Shown piece after piece: positions 17,826 through 27,148 of a stretch of DNA of 64,000 nt; position 1 is the stretch's first letter, and each line of letters opens with the position of its first letter. This DNA comes from Brucella anthropi_A (lineage in GTDB: Bacteria > Pseudomonadota > Alphaproteobacteria > Rhizobiales > Rhizobiaceae). The stretch is from positions 62,001-126,000 of the forward strand of contig NZ_LQBD01000001.1 of the NCBI RefSeq assembly GCF_046630315.1, written 5' to 3'. A program made the position numbers and the translations under genes. The notes below the pieces were generated by a model that saw only the letters and a list, made by a program, of their open reading frames with translations, did no database searches and was not told the origin of the DNA.

Positions 17826-18788
17826 TTAGTTGCTGGCTGCGAAGGCGGCGCTAAATTCCTTCAGCGTCTCGTCGCGCTTGCCGTAGACTTCCTTCGCGTC
17901 GATCGGCAGGATTTTCAGATCGCCGATCAGCGGGCGATTGGCCGGGATGTCCGTGCGCGAAGGCATCAGATAGGTGTCGGCAACTATTTTCTGGCCTTCA
18001 TCGGACAGCATGTAGTCGATGAACTGCTTGGCCTCATCCTGGTTCTTCGACCATTTGAGGATCATGGCCGGGCGTGGTGCGATCACGGTGCCGGATGCCG
18101 GGAAAATGACGTCGATGGATTCACCCTTTGCCTTGCCGGCAAGCGAGATGTAATCGACGGCACCGAACACAGCGGCCTTCGCGCCCTGAAGGACGGGGTT
18201 CAATGCTTCCGCATTGGCACCAGCGACAGTCGCACCGTTTTCATGCAGATTCTTGAACAGGTCCCAGCCCTGCTGGGCTTGAAGGGCGGCAACAAGCTCG
18301 AAGGTTGCACCCGACTGTGCGGGGTCCGGCAGATTGACCAGATCCTTGTATTCGGGCTTGGCGAGATCGGCCCACTCGGCAGGCTTTGGCGTCTTGCTGG
18401 CCGGATTCCACGCGATGCCGAGGGCGGAAACGCCCTGCGCGACAGCGGTTTCATTCTTGAGGAAATCCGGCACTTTCTCGGCGTTCGGGCTGGTATAGGC
18501 GACCAGCCAGTCACGCTTGGCAAAGTCGGTTGCCGTGTCCCACGATGCCGAGATCAGAACATCGACAACCGGATTGGCGGCTTCCGCCTCGATGCGTGCC
18601 ATGACCTTGCCGGTCGTTGCCTGAAAGACGTTGACCTTTGCGCCGGTCCTGGAGGTAAAGCCTGCGGCAAGCTTTTCGATCAGGCTGCCGGGCCCTGCCG
18701 AATAGACCGTTATGTCGGCATGGGCTGCCGTGCCGGCGAGCAGAGCGGTGACAAGCGCAAGCCCCGCGCCGAGAATGGATTTGTTCAT
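17826..18788 (-). CDS. Ferric-type ABC transporter substrate-binding protein
   Basis: The 320-residue protein has a signal peptide of about 24 residues ending AAHA before DITVYSAG. It belongs to the family 1 / FbpA-like solute-binding proteins (ITVYSAGPGSLIEKLAAGFTSRTG region). In FbpA-type ferric binders, two adjacent tyrosines in the C-terminal lobe bind iron. Here I see no adjacent Tyr pair; the corresponding region reads FGAVDYISLAGKAKGESI. Related clusters carry phosphonates, phosphate esters or other anions, so iron is not assured. It lies 35 bp after the ATPase gene and 20 bp before the permease gene. Confidence 0.82.
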   Translation of the reverse strand: MNKSILGAGLALVTALLAGTAAHADITVYSAGPGSLIEKLAAGFTSRTGAKVNVFQATTGKVMARIEAEAANPVVDVLISASWDTATDFAKRDWLVAYTSPNAEKVPDFLKNETAVAQGVSALGIAWNPASKTPKPAEWADLAKPEYKDLVNLPDPAQSGATFELVAALQAQQGWDLFKNLHENGATVAGANAEALNPVLQGAKAAVFGAVDYISLAGKAKGESIDVIFPASGTVIAPRPAMILKWSKNQDEAKQFIDYMLSDEGQKIVADTYLMPSRTDIPANRPLIGDLKILPIDAKEVYGKRDETLKEFSAAFAASN

Positions 18789-18823
18789 CTGTGCCTCCTG
18801 AGATCTTGCCTGATGAGATGGCT

Positions 18824-19903
18824 TTATTTCGAGAACCAGCGCAGCTGGCTGGCATCGACCGAAAGGCCGACCGGTATGCCGGGTGAAAGGCGGATGCGGT
18901 CGAGATAGGTCAGTTCGTGGCCATCCTGCTTTGAGCCGATGCGTACTGTGGTCAGATGACCGTCACCGCGAAACTGCGAACGCAGGACCGTTGCGGGAAT
19001 TGCAGTTTCGCTGACGGGAGCGCTGCGAACCGAACGCGACGGCAACAGTACATGCGTTGCCTTTTCGCTGATGGAGCTGTGGGCGATGTGGATTTCGGTC
19101 CGTGCAATTCGATAGGCATTGTCGCGCTGTTCGACCGGCACGACGCAGCCGAGCCGCAGAAAATCTGCAACTTCCAGCGTCGCTGGTTCGGCAACGAGGG
19201 CTTCGGGCGCGGCGAGCTGTTCGATCACCCCTGCGCGCATGACAGCCACCTGATCGGCAAGCGAAAAGGCTTCGCTCTGGTCATGCGTGACATAAATCGC
19301 GGTCAGGCCAAGATTGGCGACAAGCTGACCGATCTCGATGACCATGTTCTCGCGCAGTTCGCGGTCGAGATTGGAAAGCGGCTCGTCGAACAGGACAAGC
19401 CCCGGTTCGGCAACGATGGCGCGGGCAATGGCAACGCGCTGCTGCTGGCCACCCGACATGTCACTGATGGCGCGTTCGCCGAACCCGGAGAGGCCAACGC
19501 GATCAAGCGCCGAGGCAACGCGCTTTTCGCGCTCAGCGCGGCCAATCCCGCGCATCTCAAGTGGAAAGGATACATTGTCGAAAACAGTCATATGCGGCCA
19601 GAGCGCATAATCCTGAAACACCATGCCGAGATGGCGCTTTTCTGGCGGGACGAAAGTGCCCGTCGCGGCATCTGCAACGGTGATGCCATTGATCGTGATC
19701 GCCCCCCTGGTCGGGGCGAGAAGACCAGCTACGAGACGAAGCAAGGTGGTCTTGCCGCAACCGGATGGTCCGAGCAGGGCGAGCGTCTGTCCTCGCGGCA
19801 GTGAAAGATCGATATTTTTCAGTATCGTGGTCGGACCGTAGGCAAGATTCAGCCTCTCCGCCCGAACGGCGATATCCGCTTTTATATTAGAGGAGTGTAA
19901 CAT
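18824..19903 (-). CDS. Ferric-type ABC transporter ATPase (FbpC/PotA-like)
   Basis: The 359-residue ATPase shows Walker A GPSGCGKTT, Q-loop MVFQDYALWPHMTV, signature MSGGQQQR, Walker B GLVLFDEPLSNLD and the H-loop VTHDQSEA. A C-terminal regulatory TOBE-like domain follows from about residue 240, as in FbpC, PotA and UgpC. I chose ATG 19903; the frame extends 15 bp further to a TTG but without support. It is the first gene of the three-gene minus-strand operon. Its promoter must lie in the 141-bp gap it shares with the divergent lipocalin gene. Confidence 0.9.
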   Translation of the reverse strand: MLHSSNIKADIAVRAERLNLAYGPTTILKNIDLSLPRGQTLALLGPSGCGKTTLLRLVAGLLAPTRGAITINGITVADAATGTFVPPEKRHLGMVFQDYALWPHMTVFDNVSFPLEMRGIGRAEREKRVASALDRVGLSGFGERAISDMSGGQQQRVAIARAIVAEPGLVLFDEPLSNLDRELRENMVIEIGQLVANLGLTAIYVTHDQSEAFSLADQVAVMRAGVIEQLAAPEALVAEPATLEVADFLRLGCVVPVEQRDNAYRIARTEIHIAHSSISEKATHVLLPSRSVRSAPVSETAIPATVLRSQFRGDGHLTTVRIGSKQDGHELTYLDRIRLSPGIPVGLSVDASQLRWFSK

Positions 19904-20044
19904 TTTCCCGCAATCCAAATGACTTGGGAGCTTTTATTCGGATTGCGTGACAGTTGGATGACGTTGCGGGGCGTCCTGCCTGCTGTGGGGAACCAATCGC
20001 CCGGGCATCGGTTTTTCTCTTCATGCGAAAAGGAAGGGAAGACG

Positions 20045-20581
20045 ATGAGAATTGGAAAACTCGCCCTCGGCCTGACGGGATTGGCAGTGGGATACGCGTT
20101 GACACGGGCAAGTTCGCCGCAAATTCCACAGGGTATCGTGCCGGTAAAACCCTTCGATCTCACGCGCTATATGGGCAAATGGTACGAGGTCGCGCGGCTT
20201 GAAAACCGCTTTGAGCGCGGTTTGACGCGAACGGCGGCGGAATATTCATTAAACTCCGATCAAACCGTTAAAGTGGTCAATCGCGGTTTCGATCCATGGA
20301 AAGGGCGTTGGACGCAAGCCACGGGAACAGCCCGCTTTGTTCGATCTCCCGACGAAGGTGCGTTGAAAGTTTCCTTCTTCGGGCCGTTCTATGGCGGCTA
20401 CAATATCGTTGATATCGACGAAGGGGGCTATCGGTGGTCGATTGTTGTCGGTTCTACGCGCAGTTACTTCTGGGTGCTGTCGCGCGAGCCGGAAGCAAGC
20501 CAAGAGTTGAAGGCGCGCGCAGTCGCGCAGGCGCTGCTGCTTGGGATCAATCCGGGTGCCCTTCTCTGGGTGCCACAGTAA
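20045..20581 (+). CDS. Lipocalin family protein (Blc-like)
   Basis: The 178-residue protein carries the lipocalin signature GKWYEVARLENRFERGL (about residues 43-59) and the later FFGPFYGGYNIVDID and YFWVLSREP segments that define the bacterial Blc/apolipoprotein D group. An N-terminal hydrophobic segment (residues about 5-20) probably exports or anchors it, but there is no lipobox cysteine, unlike E. coli Blc. A purine-rich AGGAAGGGAAG ribosome-binding site precedes ATG 20045. It probably binds lipids or fatty acids in the cell envelope. It is transcribed alone and ends before a shared terminator. Confidence 0.9.
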   Translation: MRIGKLALGLTGLAVGYALTRASSPQIPQGIVPVKPFDLTRYMGKWYEVARLENRFERGLTRTAAEYSLNSDQTVKVVNRGFDPWKGRWTQATGTARFVRSPDEGALKVSFFGPFYGGYNIVDIDEGGYRWSIVVGSTRSYFWVLSREPEASQELKARAVAQALLLGINPGALLWVPQ

Positions 20582-20592
20582 ATGCCCAGCAA

Positions 20593-20620
20593 AAGGCCCG
20601 CCGAAGCGGGCCTTTCAGCT
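20593..20620. terminator. Terminator between lipocalin and the convergent aldehyde dehydrogenase
   Basis: A perfect 9-bp stem (AAGGCCCGC at 20593-20601 and its complement at 20606-20614) has a CGAA loop. It is preceded by AAAA and followed by CAGCTTTT. It can act in both directions. Confidence 0.75.
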
Positions 20621-20621
20621 T

Positions 20622-23018
20622 TTATGCTCCGTAAGGCACCCAGATATTCTTCACCTGAATGGCCCGGCGCAGATAATCACGGCCCTGTCCGTCGGCCTTG
20701 TTAAGCCAGTTGGGGACACGGCCATTGCCGACCCAGGTGGCCTTGAGATTGCCGGCCGATGCCTTCTCGACCATCGCGCTGCCCTCGCGTGAGCCGAAAT
20801 ACCAGATCGCAGCAACATCGTCGTGTTCGGCAAGCGTCTTCGTCAGAAGGTCGCGTTCACCGGTGACGATATTGACCACGCCGCCCGGCACATCGGATGT
20901 GTCGAGTACCTGATAGAAATCGCCAGCGATCAACGGATGGCGGCTCGACGGCACCACGACCGTCCGGTTTCCCATCGCAATGGCTGGAAGCACCAGCGAA
21001 ACGAGCGAGAGAAGCGGCGCTTCATCAGGGCAGACGATACCCATCACGCCCCATGGTTCGTTCATCGCCAGTGTCACATGGCGCGACTTGGTGGAGTGCA
21101 CCGCACCGTCGAACTTGTCGGCCTGCGCCGCGTAATAGAATATACGGTGCAGTGTAGTTTCAAATTCCTCTTCCGCTTTCTTTTCGGTGATGCCGGTACT
21201 TTCGATCAGCCGTGCCACGAAATCCGTGCGGCGCGCATCGAGGTTTTCGCCAAGATAATAGAGCACCTGCGCCCGGTTATGCGCTGTCGCTGCACCCCAG
21301 CTTCCGGCCTTGTTTGCCGCTTCCACGGCGTTGCGGATGTCCTTCCGGTTGCCGATGCCAGCCTGGCCAATCACCGCACCGCCCTTGCCGATGACCGAAT
21401 AGCTGTGGCCGCCATCCGGGCGCGCCTGCTTGCCGCCGATATAGTTCTTCATTGTCCGGTCGATGCCGTCGATGGCGATCTTGTCATCGCCGGAGGGCGA
21501 GGCCGATGGCACGAAGGCTTCCGCAACCTTGGTCGAGGAAAGCGCTTTTTCCCAATCGGAGACGAGATATTCGTACATGCCTTCGCGTGCGCCCTCGCGA
21601 CCGAAACCGCTTTCGCGATAGCCGCCGAAACCTGCGCCCGCATCCAGCATATTGGTGCAGTTGATCCAGACGACACCGGCTTTCACCCGCGCTGCAAGAT
21701 CGAGCGCGACATTGATGTTTTCGGACCAGATCGACGCGGCCAGCCCGTAGCGCGTATTGTTGGCGAGCGAGACAGCTTCGTCGGGGGTGCGGAAGGTGGT
21801 CGCCGCCGCAATCGGTCCGAAGATTTCCACCTGACAGACAGTTGAGGCCTGATCCACCCCGGTGAAGAAGCCGGGCGCAATATAATTGCCCTTGGCGGGC
21901 AACGGGTTCGGCGACTGCCACAGTTCGCCGCCTTCCTCGATGCCCTTCCGGACCAGATCGGAGATACGCTTCACCTGACCGGGTGAAACGATGGCGCCAA
22001 CATCGGTGGATTTGTCGAGCGGGTCGCCGACGCGCAGTGTTTCCAACCGCCTTTTAAGCTTGGTATAGAAACGGTCGGCAATGCCTTCCTGCACCAGAAG
22101 GCGCGACCCGGCGCAGCAAACTTCGCCCTGATTGAACCAGATGGCATCGACGACGCCCTCGACTGCGGCATCGAGATCGGCGTCTTCAAACACGATGAAG
22201 GGCGATTTTCCACCCAGTTCCAGCGACAGCTTTTTGCCCGATCCGGCGATCTGTTCGCGGATAACACGGCCAACCTGTGTCGAACCGGTGAAGGCAACCT
22301 TGTCCACGCCGTCATGGCCGCAGATTTCCGCGCCGGTGGTGCCATCGCCCTGCACGATGTTGACGACACCGGCGGGCAGGCCGACCTCATGGCAGATTTC
22401 GGCAAAGGCAATGGCCGAAAGCGGCGTCAGATCTGCAGGCTTCAGCACCACCGTGTTACCGGCGGCAAGTGCTGGCGCGATTTTCCAGGCAAGCATGAGA
22501 AGCGGAAAGTTCCATGGGATCACCTGACCGCAGACGCCGACCGGCGAAAAGCCCTTGAACTCATCTTCCACCATCTCGGCCCAGCCTGCATGATGGTAGA
22601 AATGGCGGGCGGCGAGCGGAATGTCTATGTCGCGGGTTTCGCGGATCGGCTTGCCGTTGTCCATGGTTTCCAGCACGGCCAGAAAGCGCTCGCGCTTCTG
22701 GATGTGGCGGGCGATGGCATAGAGATATTTGGCGCGCTCATAGCCGGAGAGTTTCGACCATTTGCCGAAAGCCGCGCGCGCGGCTTTCACGGCCTGATCG
22801 ACATCTTCCGCATTGCCGCAGATGATTTCCGCGAGCTTGTCGCCGCTGGCCGGATTGGCGACAGGGATCGCCTTGCGACCTTCCGGTTTGACGAATGCAC
22901 CGTTGATATAGTGGCCGAAAGAGCGGTCATGCTGTTCCAGCCACAGGTTCACATCGCCGTTTGCTTCGGGGGAAGGTCCGTATTCCATGGTCTTGAGAAT
23001 GTCCTTGATGGGTCGCAT
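20622..23018 (-). CDS. Two-domain aldehyde dehydrogenase (ALDH16-type)
   Basis: At 798 residues it is nearly twice a normal aldehyde dehydrogenase. The first domain (residues about 30-510) is complete: PWNFPLLM, the NAD-binding FTGSTQVG (243-250), the general base Glu267 in LSLELGGKSP and the nucleophile at Cys301 in FNQGEVCCAGSR. The second domain (about 530-798) is shorter and shows ALDH folds (NEPWGVMGIVCPDEAPLLSL) but no cysteine motif at the expected place, as in the ALDH16 family. It follows deoC by 65 bp, so acetaldehyde released by DeoC is a reasonable substrate, giving acetate. Other aldehydes are possible. Confidence 0.88.
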   Translation of the reverse strand: MRPIKDILKTMEYGPSPEANGDVNLWLEQHDRSFGHYINGAFVKPEGRKAIPVANPASGDKLAEIICGNAEDVDQAVKAARAAFGKWSKLSGYERAKYLYAIARHIQKRERFLAVLETMDNGKPIRETRDIDIPLAARHFYHHAGWAEMVEDEFKGFSPVGVCGQVIPWNFPLLMLAWKIAPALAAGNTVVLKPADLTPLSAIAFAEICHEVGLPAGVVNIVQGDGTTGAEICGHDGVDKVAFTGSTQVGRVIREQIAGSGKKLSLELGGKSPFIVFEDADLDAAVEGVVDAIWFNQGEVCCAGSRLLVQEGIADRFYTKLKRRLETLRVGDPLDKSTDVGAIVSPGQVKRISDLVRKGIEEGGELWQSPNPLPAKGNYIAPGFFTGVDQASTVCQVEIFGPIAAATTFRTPDEAVSLANNTRYGLAASIWSENINVALDLAARVKAGVVWINCTNMLDAGAGFGGYRESGFGREGAREGMYEYLVSDWEKALSSTKVAEAFVPSASPSGDDKIAIDGIDRTMKNYIGGKQARPDGGHSYSVIGKGGAVIGQAGIGNRKDIRNAVEAANKAGSWGAATAHNRAQVLYYLGENLDARRTDFVARLIESTGITEKKAEEEFETTLHRIFYYAAQADKFDGAVHSTKSRHVTLAMNEPWGVMGIVCPDEAPLLSLVSLVLPAIAMGNRTVVVPSSRHPLIAGDFYQVLDTSDVPGGVVNIVTGERDLLTKTLAEHDDVAAIWYFGSREGSAMVEKASAGNLKATWVGNGRVPNWLNKADGQGRDYLRRAIQVKNIWVPYGA

Positions 23019-23083
23019 TCTGAAAATCCTCTAAGCATTTGCAGCCAAATGGAACATTTGGCGTCGCAGAAATGCGATAAACT

Positions 23084-24043
23084 TTATGCAGCAGCGTGAC
23101 GGTTGGCGGCGGAGTAGCGTCCGGTCACGAAATGCTCCAATTGCCGTTCGATATCGCCGAGAAGCGAGCTTGCGCCGATGCGGAACAAATCCGGTTCCAG
23201 CCAGCGAAGCCCAAGTTCTTCCTTCATCAGCGTCAGCCAGGCGAGCGCATCCTTGGCGGTCTTGAGCCCGCCCGCAGGCTTGAATCCGACGCTCTGGCCG
23301 GAAAGCTCGCCATAATCGCGCAGTGCCCGCACCATGGTCAGGCTCACGGGCAAGGTGGCGTTGACGTCTTCCTTGCCCGTCGAGGTCTTGATGAAATCGG
23401 AGCCTGCCTGCATCGCCACTATGGAGGCGCGATAAACATTGGTCAGCGTGTTGAGATCGCCGGTGGCGAGGATCGCCTTCATATGCGCTTCACCGCATGC
23501 TTCGCGCATGGCTGCAATCTCGTCATAAAGGGCCGACCAGTTCTGTGTCAGCACATGCTCGCGGGTGATTACAATGTCGATTTCATGCGCGCCTTGTTCC
23601 ACCGCATAGGTGATTTCGGCCAGGCGGAGCGGCAGCGGGGTCAGCCCGGCGGGAAAGCCTGTCGCGACGGAGGCAACCGGAATGCCGGAGCCTTCAAGTG
23701 CCTTCACCGCATGGGAAACCATGGTCGGATAAACACAGACCGCACCAGTGGTGATGCCCGCGTCCGCGAGGCCCAGCGCCTCCAGAATATCCTCGCGCAC
23801 TGGACGGCGCGCCTTGGCACAGAGCCTGCCCACGCGGCCCGCCGTATCATCGCCGGCGAGCGTCGTCAGGTCGATGCACTGGATGGCGCGGATGAGCCAC
23901 GCGGCCTGATACTCCTTCTTCACCGAACGGCGGGCGCTGATCGTGGCGGCACGGCGCTCGGACGCGCTGCGGTTGACGGACACATCCTCAAACCATTCCG
24001 GCTTGAGCGGTGTCCCATTATTGCGGGGGAGGGCTTCGGTCAT
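23084..24043 (-). CDS. deoC: Deoxyribose-phosphate aldolase
   Basis: The 319-residue enzyme belongs to the DeoC class I aldolases. The Schiff-base lysine is K219 in SDFIKTSTGK, and the second catalytic lysine is K255 in SVGFKPAGGL. Asp59 in IDLT and the VCVYP stretch also fit. It cleaves 2-deoxyribose 5-phosphate to glyceraldehyde 3-phosphate and acetaldehyde. It is longer than the E. coli enzyme (about 259) through an N-terminal extension of about 50 residues, as in many alphaproteobacterial and eukaryotic forms. It lies between a ribokinase-family gene and an aldehyde dehydrogenase gene, which fits a deoxyribose route. Confidence 0.93.
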   Translation of the reverse strand: MTEALPRNNGTPLKPEWFEDVSVNRSASERRAATISARRSVKKEYQAAWLIRAIQCIDLTTLAGDDTAGRVGRLCAKARRPVREDILEALGLADAGITTGAVCVYPTMVSHAVKALEGSGIPVASVATGFPAGLTPLPLRLAEITYAVEQGAHEIDIVITREHVLTQNWSALYDEIAAMREACGEAHMKAILATGDLNTLTNVYRASIVAMQAGSDFIKTSTGKEDVNATLPVSLTMVRALRDYGELSGQSVGFKPAGGLKTAKDALAWLTLMKEELGLRWLEPDLFRIGASSLLGDIERQLEHFVTGRYSAANRHAAA

Positions 24044-24083
24044 TTCATTGTCCGTTCATCGGTTCAGTTACGCTCGCGAGCGA

Positions 24084-25028
24084 TCACGCACGCTCTATGG
24101 AAGGGTCGTGATCGCGGCAGAACGTTTCGAATTCTTCCCGACTGGCATAGGCTTTCTGGGTGCCGGGCCGGGTGATGGAATGGGCTGCATAAAGAGCCGC
24201 CTTGCGAAGCGAGGCTTCCACAGCGCCAGTTTCGGCATAAAAGCGGGCGAATGAGCCGATAAAGGCGTCGCCTGCGCCGGTCGTGTCCTTCGGCGTAACC
24301 TTGACGGGTGGAATGTTGACAATTTCGCTTGCGGTAATCATGCGCGCACCGCGCCCGCCAAGCGTAACGATGACGGTGCGGATGCCGCGCGCGATGAGCG
24401 AACGCGCTGCGGTGACGATTTCGTCGTCCGTGCCGGTCGGCAGGCCGGAGAGAATTGCCAGTTCGCTCTCGTTCGGCACGAGAAAAGTCACCTGCCGGAT
24501 CAGCTCGGGATCGAGATCGGCAGCAGCAGGCGCAGGATTCAAAATGGTTTCGATGCCGTTTTCAGCCGCAAAAGCGATGGTGTGATAGACGGTCTCGACC
24601 GGCACTTCCATCTGCATCAGAATGAGGCCGCATGCTTTCAGATCGTCGGCCGCCTTGTCGACTTCGGCGGGCACAAGATCGGCATTGGCGCCCTTGACGA
24701 TCAGGATCGAGTTTTCGCCGGACGGTTCGACGAAGATGGGGGCGACGCCGCTCGACTTGCCGGGAACCTTGCGCACATGGCGCGTATCGACGCCGAACTC
24801 GTTCAGGTTGCGGATGGTATTGTCCGCGAAAATATCGTCGCCCACCCGCGTGACCATCATCACATCCGCGCCAAGGCGCGCGGCAGCTACCGCCTGATTG
24901 GCGCCCTTGCCGCCGCAGCCGATTTCAAATGTCGGGGCTTCCAGCGTTTCGCCGGGGCCGGGCATGCGGTTCACATAGGTGATGAGGTCCACCATATTGG
25001 AGCCGACCACTCCGATCTTTCTGGTCAT
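24084..25028 (-). CDS. PfkB-family sugar kinase, ribokinase or deoxyribokinase
   Basis: The 314-residue kinase has the N-terminal PfkB signature region (GCGGKGANQAVAAARLGADV, about residues 38-57) and the C-terminal motif DTTGAGDAFIGSF, where the second Asp is the catalytic base. It is of RbsK type. I chose ATG 25028, with the conserved MTRKIGVVGSNMVD start; the frame runs further upstream only into the neighbouring gene. Position between the epimerase-like gene and deoC suggests that it makes 2-deoxyribose 5-phosphate, although ribose and other pentoses are possible. It lies 19 bp after the epimerase gene. Confidence 0.88.
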   Translation of the reverse strand: MTRKIGVVGSNMVDLITYVNRMPGPGETLEAPTFEIGCGGKGANQAVAAARLGADVMMVTRVGDDIFADNTIRNLNEFGVDTRHVRKVPGKSSGVAPIFVEPSGENSILIVKGANADLVPAEVDKAADDLKACGLILMQMEVPVETVYHTIAFAAENGIETILNPAPAAADLDPELIRQVTFLVPNESELAILSGLPTGTDDEIVTAARSLIARGIRTVIVTLGGRGARMITASEIVNIPPVKVTPKDTTGAGDAFIGSFARFYAETGAVEASLRKAALYAAHSITRPGTQKAYASREEFETFCRDHDPSIERA

Positions 25029-25047
25029 GAGAGCTTCCTTTGAAATG

Positions 25048-26130
25048 TCAGAGTGCCTTGATCGTGGCTTCAAATTCTTCAGCGGCGGTTGTATCGAGAT
25101 AGCCGACACGCACGGGGAAAACGGCGCGCTCACCCGATGCCAGCACCTGCACATTGTTCTTGGCTTTTTCGGCCAGATAGCCTTCCGGCTCGCAGGTCGA
25201 TGGCAGTGCGAAGGCCGCAACCTGCGCGTCTCCGTTCACAAGAATCCAGCGCACGGTCTTGGGGAAGATGTCGGTCGGGTAGGAAATGCCGAAACCGTCG
25301 CCCTCGGGAAGCTGCATCATCAGATGCGTGTTGCCTTCGGCATCTTTTGGCAGGCCGCGAATATAGAAGACCTGCTCGGGATCGTAGCGCTCCGGCTCGT
25401 CCAGCACTTCCATCGCGGCCGGGTCGGCGGCCAGTTCATCGATCAGCGACAGGTAATCGTCGTTGGGCGTAACATGGCCCGGAACGGCGGTGCGCACCTG
25501 CACGTGATCCGGCGTATAGGGCACCGGCTGCACGATCCGCGCGCCTTCCGCGTAGGCGAAATTGACGTGGCACATATACATCAGCTCCATAGGGGCGGAT
25601 GAAAGGTTCTCCACGTTCATGGTGATGTCGAACAGCGTTTCGTCGGCATGAAGCCGCACGCTTGGCCGTGCCAGATAATGCGCGCCGAAGCCCATCACAT
25701 ATTCATATTCGCCGGTGATTTCGACAAAGGCGCCGCGTTCGTCGTGGCCAAACAGAAGACCGGCCTTGTCCATTTTCTCGCAGGCCATTTCGCCATGCAG
25801 AAGATGATTGTCCTGTGGCGAAGGACAGCCATTGCGCAGGATGCCGCTGTGGAATGCAAAGCAGCCATAGGTCTCGACGATGGTGGTTGCCGGGCGCGGC
25901 ATGGAGAAGCTGTTGCCCATGGTAAGGTCCACACCGTCAAACTCCGCGCCCCAGATCATCTGGCCCATGAAGGGCAGCACGATGATGTTGCCGCGTTCAT
26001 TCTCGACCAGCAGCGCCTCGATGCCGCTTGGATAACGAAAGGCGGTGACGCTGAGACCATAGGTGTTGGCGATGACATGCGGCTGTTCGACAAAATCCTG
26101 ACGGCGAAGATGAAACTCGATGTCTTGCAT
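25048..26130 (-). CDS. Aldose 1-epimerase-like protein (DUF4432-type)
   Basis: The 360-residue protein resembles the galactose mutarotase-like beta-sandwich group annotated as DUF4432. A histidine-containing segment HLLHGEMACE near residue 109 and the MCHVNFAYAEG segment near 186 fit the sugar-binding and catalytic histidines of mutarotases. It lies 6 bp after the second permease gene and 19 bp before the sugar kinase gene, so it probably converts anomers of the incoming sugar before phosphorylation. A mutarotase is a sensible partner for a kinase that is specific for one anomer. No signal peptide is seen, so it is cytoplasmic. Confidence 0.75.
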   Translation of the reverse strand: MQDIEFHLRRQDFVEQPHVIANTYGLSVTAFRYPSGIEALLVENERGNIIVLPFMGQMIWGAEFDGVDLTMGNSFSMPRPATTIVETYGCFAFHSGILRNGCPSPQDNHLLHGEMACEKMDKAGLLFGHDERGAFVEITGEYEYVMGFGAHYLARPSVRLHADETLFDITMNVENLSSAPMELMYMCHVNFAYAEGARIVQPVPYTPDHVQVRTAVPGHVTPNDDYLSLIDELAADPAAMEVLDEPERYDPEQVFYIRGLPKDAEGNTHLMMQLPEGDGFGISYPTDIFPKTVRWILVNGDAQVAAFALPSTCEPEGYLAEKAKNNVQVLASGERAVFPVRVGYLDTTAAEEFEATIKAL

Positions 26131-26136
26131 AAGGGA

Positions 26137-27135
26137 TCACCTGCCCTGATTGCGCGATGCGTTGATCGCGATGACGAGAATGAGGAAAGCGCCCCAGATG
26201 AAATCGATGAGGTGGTTGGAGAACCGCATCATCTGGAAGCCGGAGGAAAGCAGCATCAGAGCGATCAGCGCGATGGCGATGCCCAGCACACGGCCCTTTC
26301 CGCCTGCCGGATTGGTGCCGCCGAGAACGGCGATCAGAACGGCTTGCAGCAGATAGGATGCGCCATAGTCTGACTTGGCGGCGTTGGTGCGGCCCGAGAG
26401 GATGATCCCGGCTATGGAGGCGAGCACGCCGGTCAGCATGTAGGAATAGAGGATCATGCGCTCCTTGCGGATACCGGCAAAGACGGCCGCGCGCGGATTG
26501 GTGCCGATCAGCATGAGATTGATGCCGAGTGTCGTGCGTGTCAGGAGAATTGCCACGACGATGCACACCGCGATGAAAAGCAGGAAAGGCGTGGCGATGC
26601 CGAACAGCTTGCCGTTACCGACCCAGTTCCACGCATCGGGAAAGCCAACGATGGCAGGCCCGCCGGTCAGAACCAGGGCAAGCCCCATCAGCACCTGTCC
26701 GGTGCCGAGCGTCGCGAGGATCGGCGTGATGCGCAGCCGGGCGATCAGAAGGCCGTTGACCAGCCCGGACACAAGCCCGACCAACAGAGCGAGCAATATG
26801 CCGATGATGGTGTAGAACAGCATTCCCGAGCCGGAAGCTTGTGCCGCCTGCACCATGGAGGAATGGAAATAAACCCCGGCCACGATGCCCGCCAGATTGG
26901 CGATACCAACCACGGAAAGGTCGATGCCGCCCGTCAGCATGGCAATCATCATGGCGATGGAGAGGATGCCAAGCTCCGGCATGATGTAGCTGATGGATTC
27001 GAAGTTGTAGTAGCGCAGGAACTTGTCCGGATTCATCCAGGTCATCAGCGCGAAGACCAGCATGGTGATGACGATGAGCTGGATGATATTGTTGTCTCCG
27101 CCAAGGATGCGGCGCATGTCGAATGACTGTTTCAT
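26137..27135 (-). CDS. Sugar ABC transporter permease 2 (RbsC-like)
   Basis: The 332-residue inner-membrane protein has about 8-10 helices. It carries the CUT2 motifs MLTGGIDLSVVGIANLAG (about residues 65-82) and AVLIAVLGGTNPAGGKGRVLG (about 263-283). It lies 13 bp after the first permease gene, and the two should form a heterodimer, as in the LsrC/LsrD and RhaP/RhaQ type importers. This differs from the ribose importer, which uses two copies of one RbsC. Start ATG 27135. Confidence 0.9.
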   Translation of the reverse strand: MKQSFDMRRILGGDNNIIQLIVITMLVFALMTWMNPDKFLRYYNFESISYIMPELGILSIAMMIAMLTGGIDLSVVGIANLAGIVAGVYFHSSMVQAAQASGSGMLFYTIIGILLALLVGLVSGLVNGLLIARLRITPILATLGTGQVLMGLALVLTGGPAIVGFPDAWNWVGNGKLFGIATPFLLFIAVCIVVAILLTRTTLGINLMLIGTNPRAAVFAGIRKERMILYSYMLTGVLASIAGIILSGRTNAAKSDYGASYLLQAVLIAVLGGTNPAGGKGRVLGIAIALIALMLLSSGFQMMRFSNHLIDFIWGAFLILVIAINASRNQGR

Positions 27136-27148
27136 GTCGCTTGTCTCC

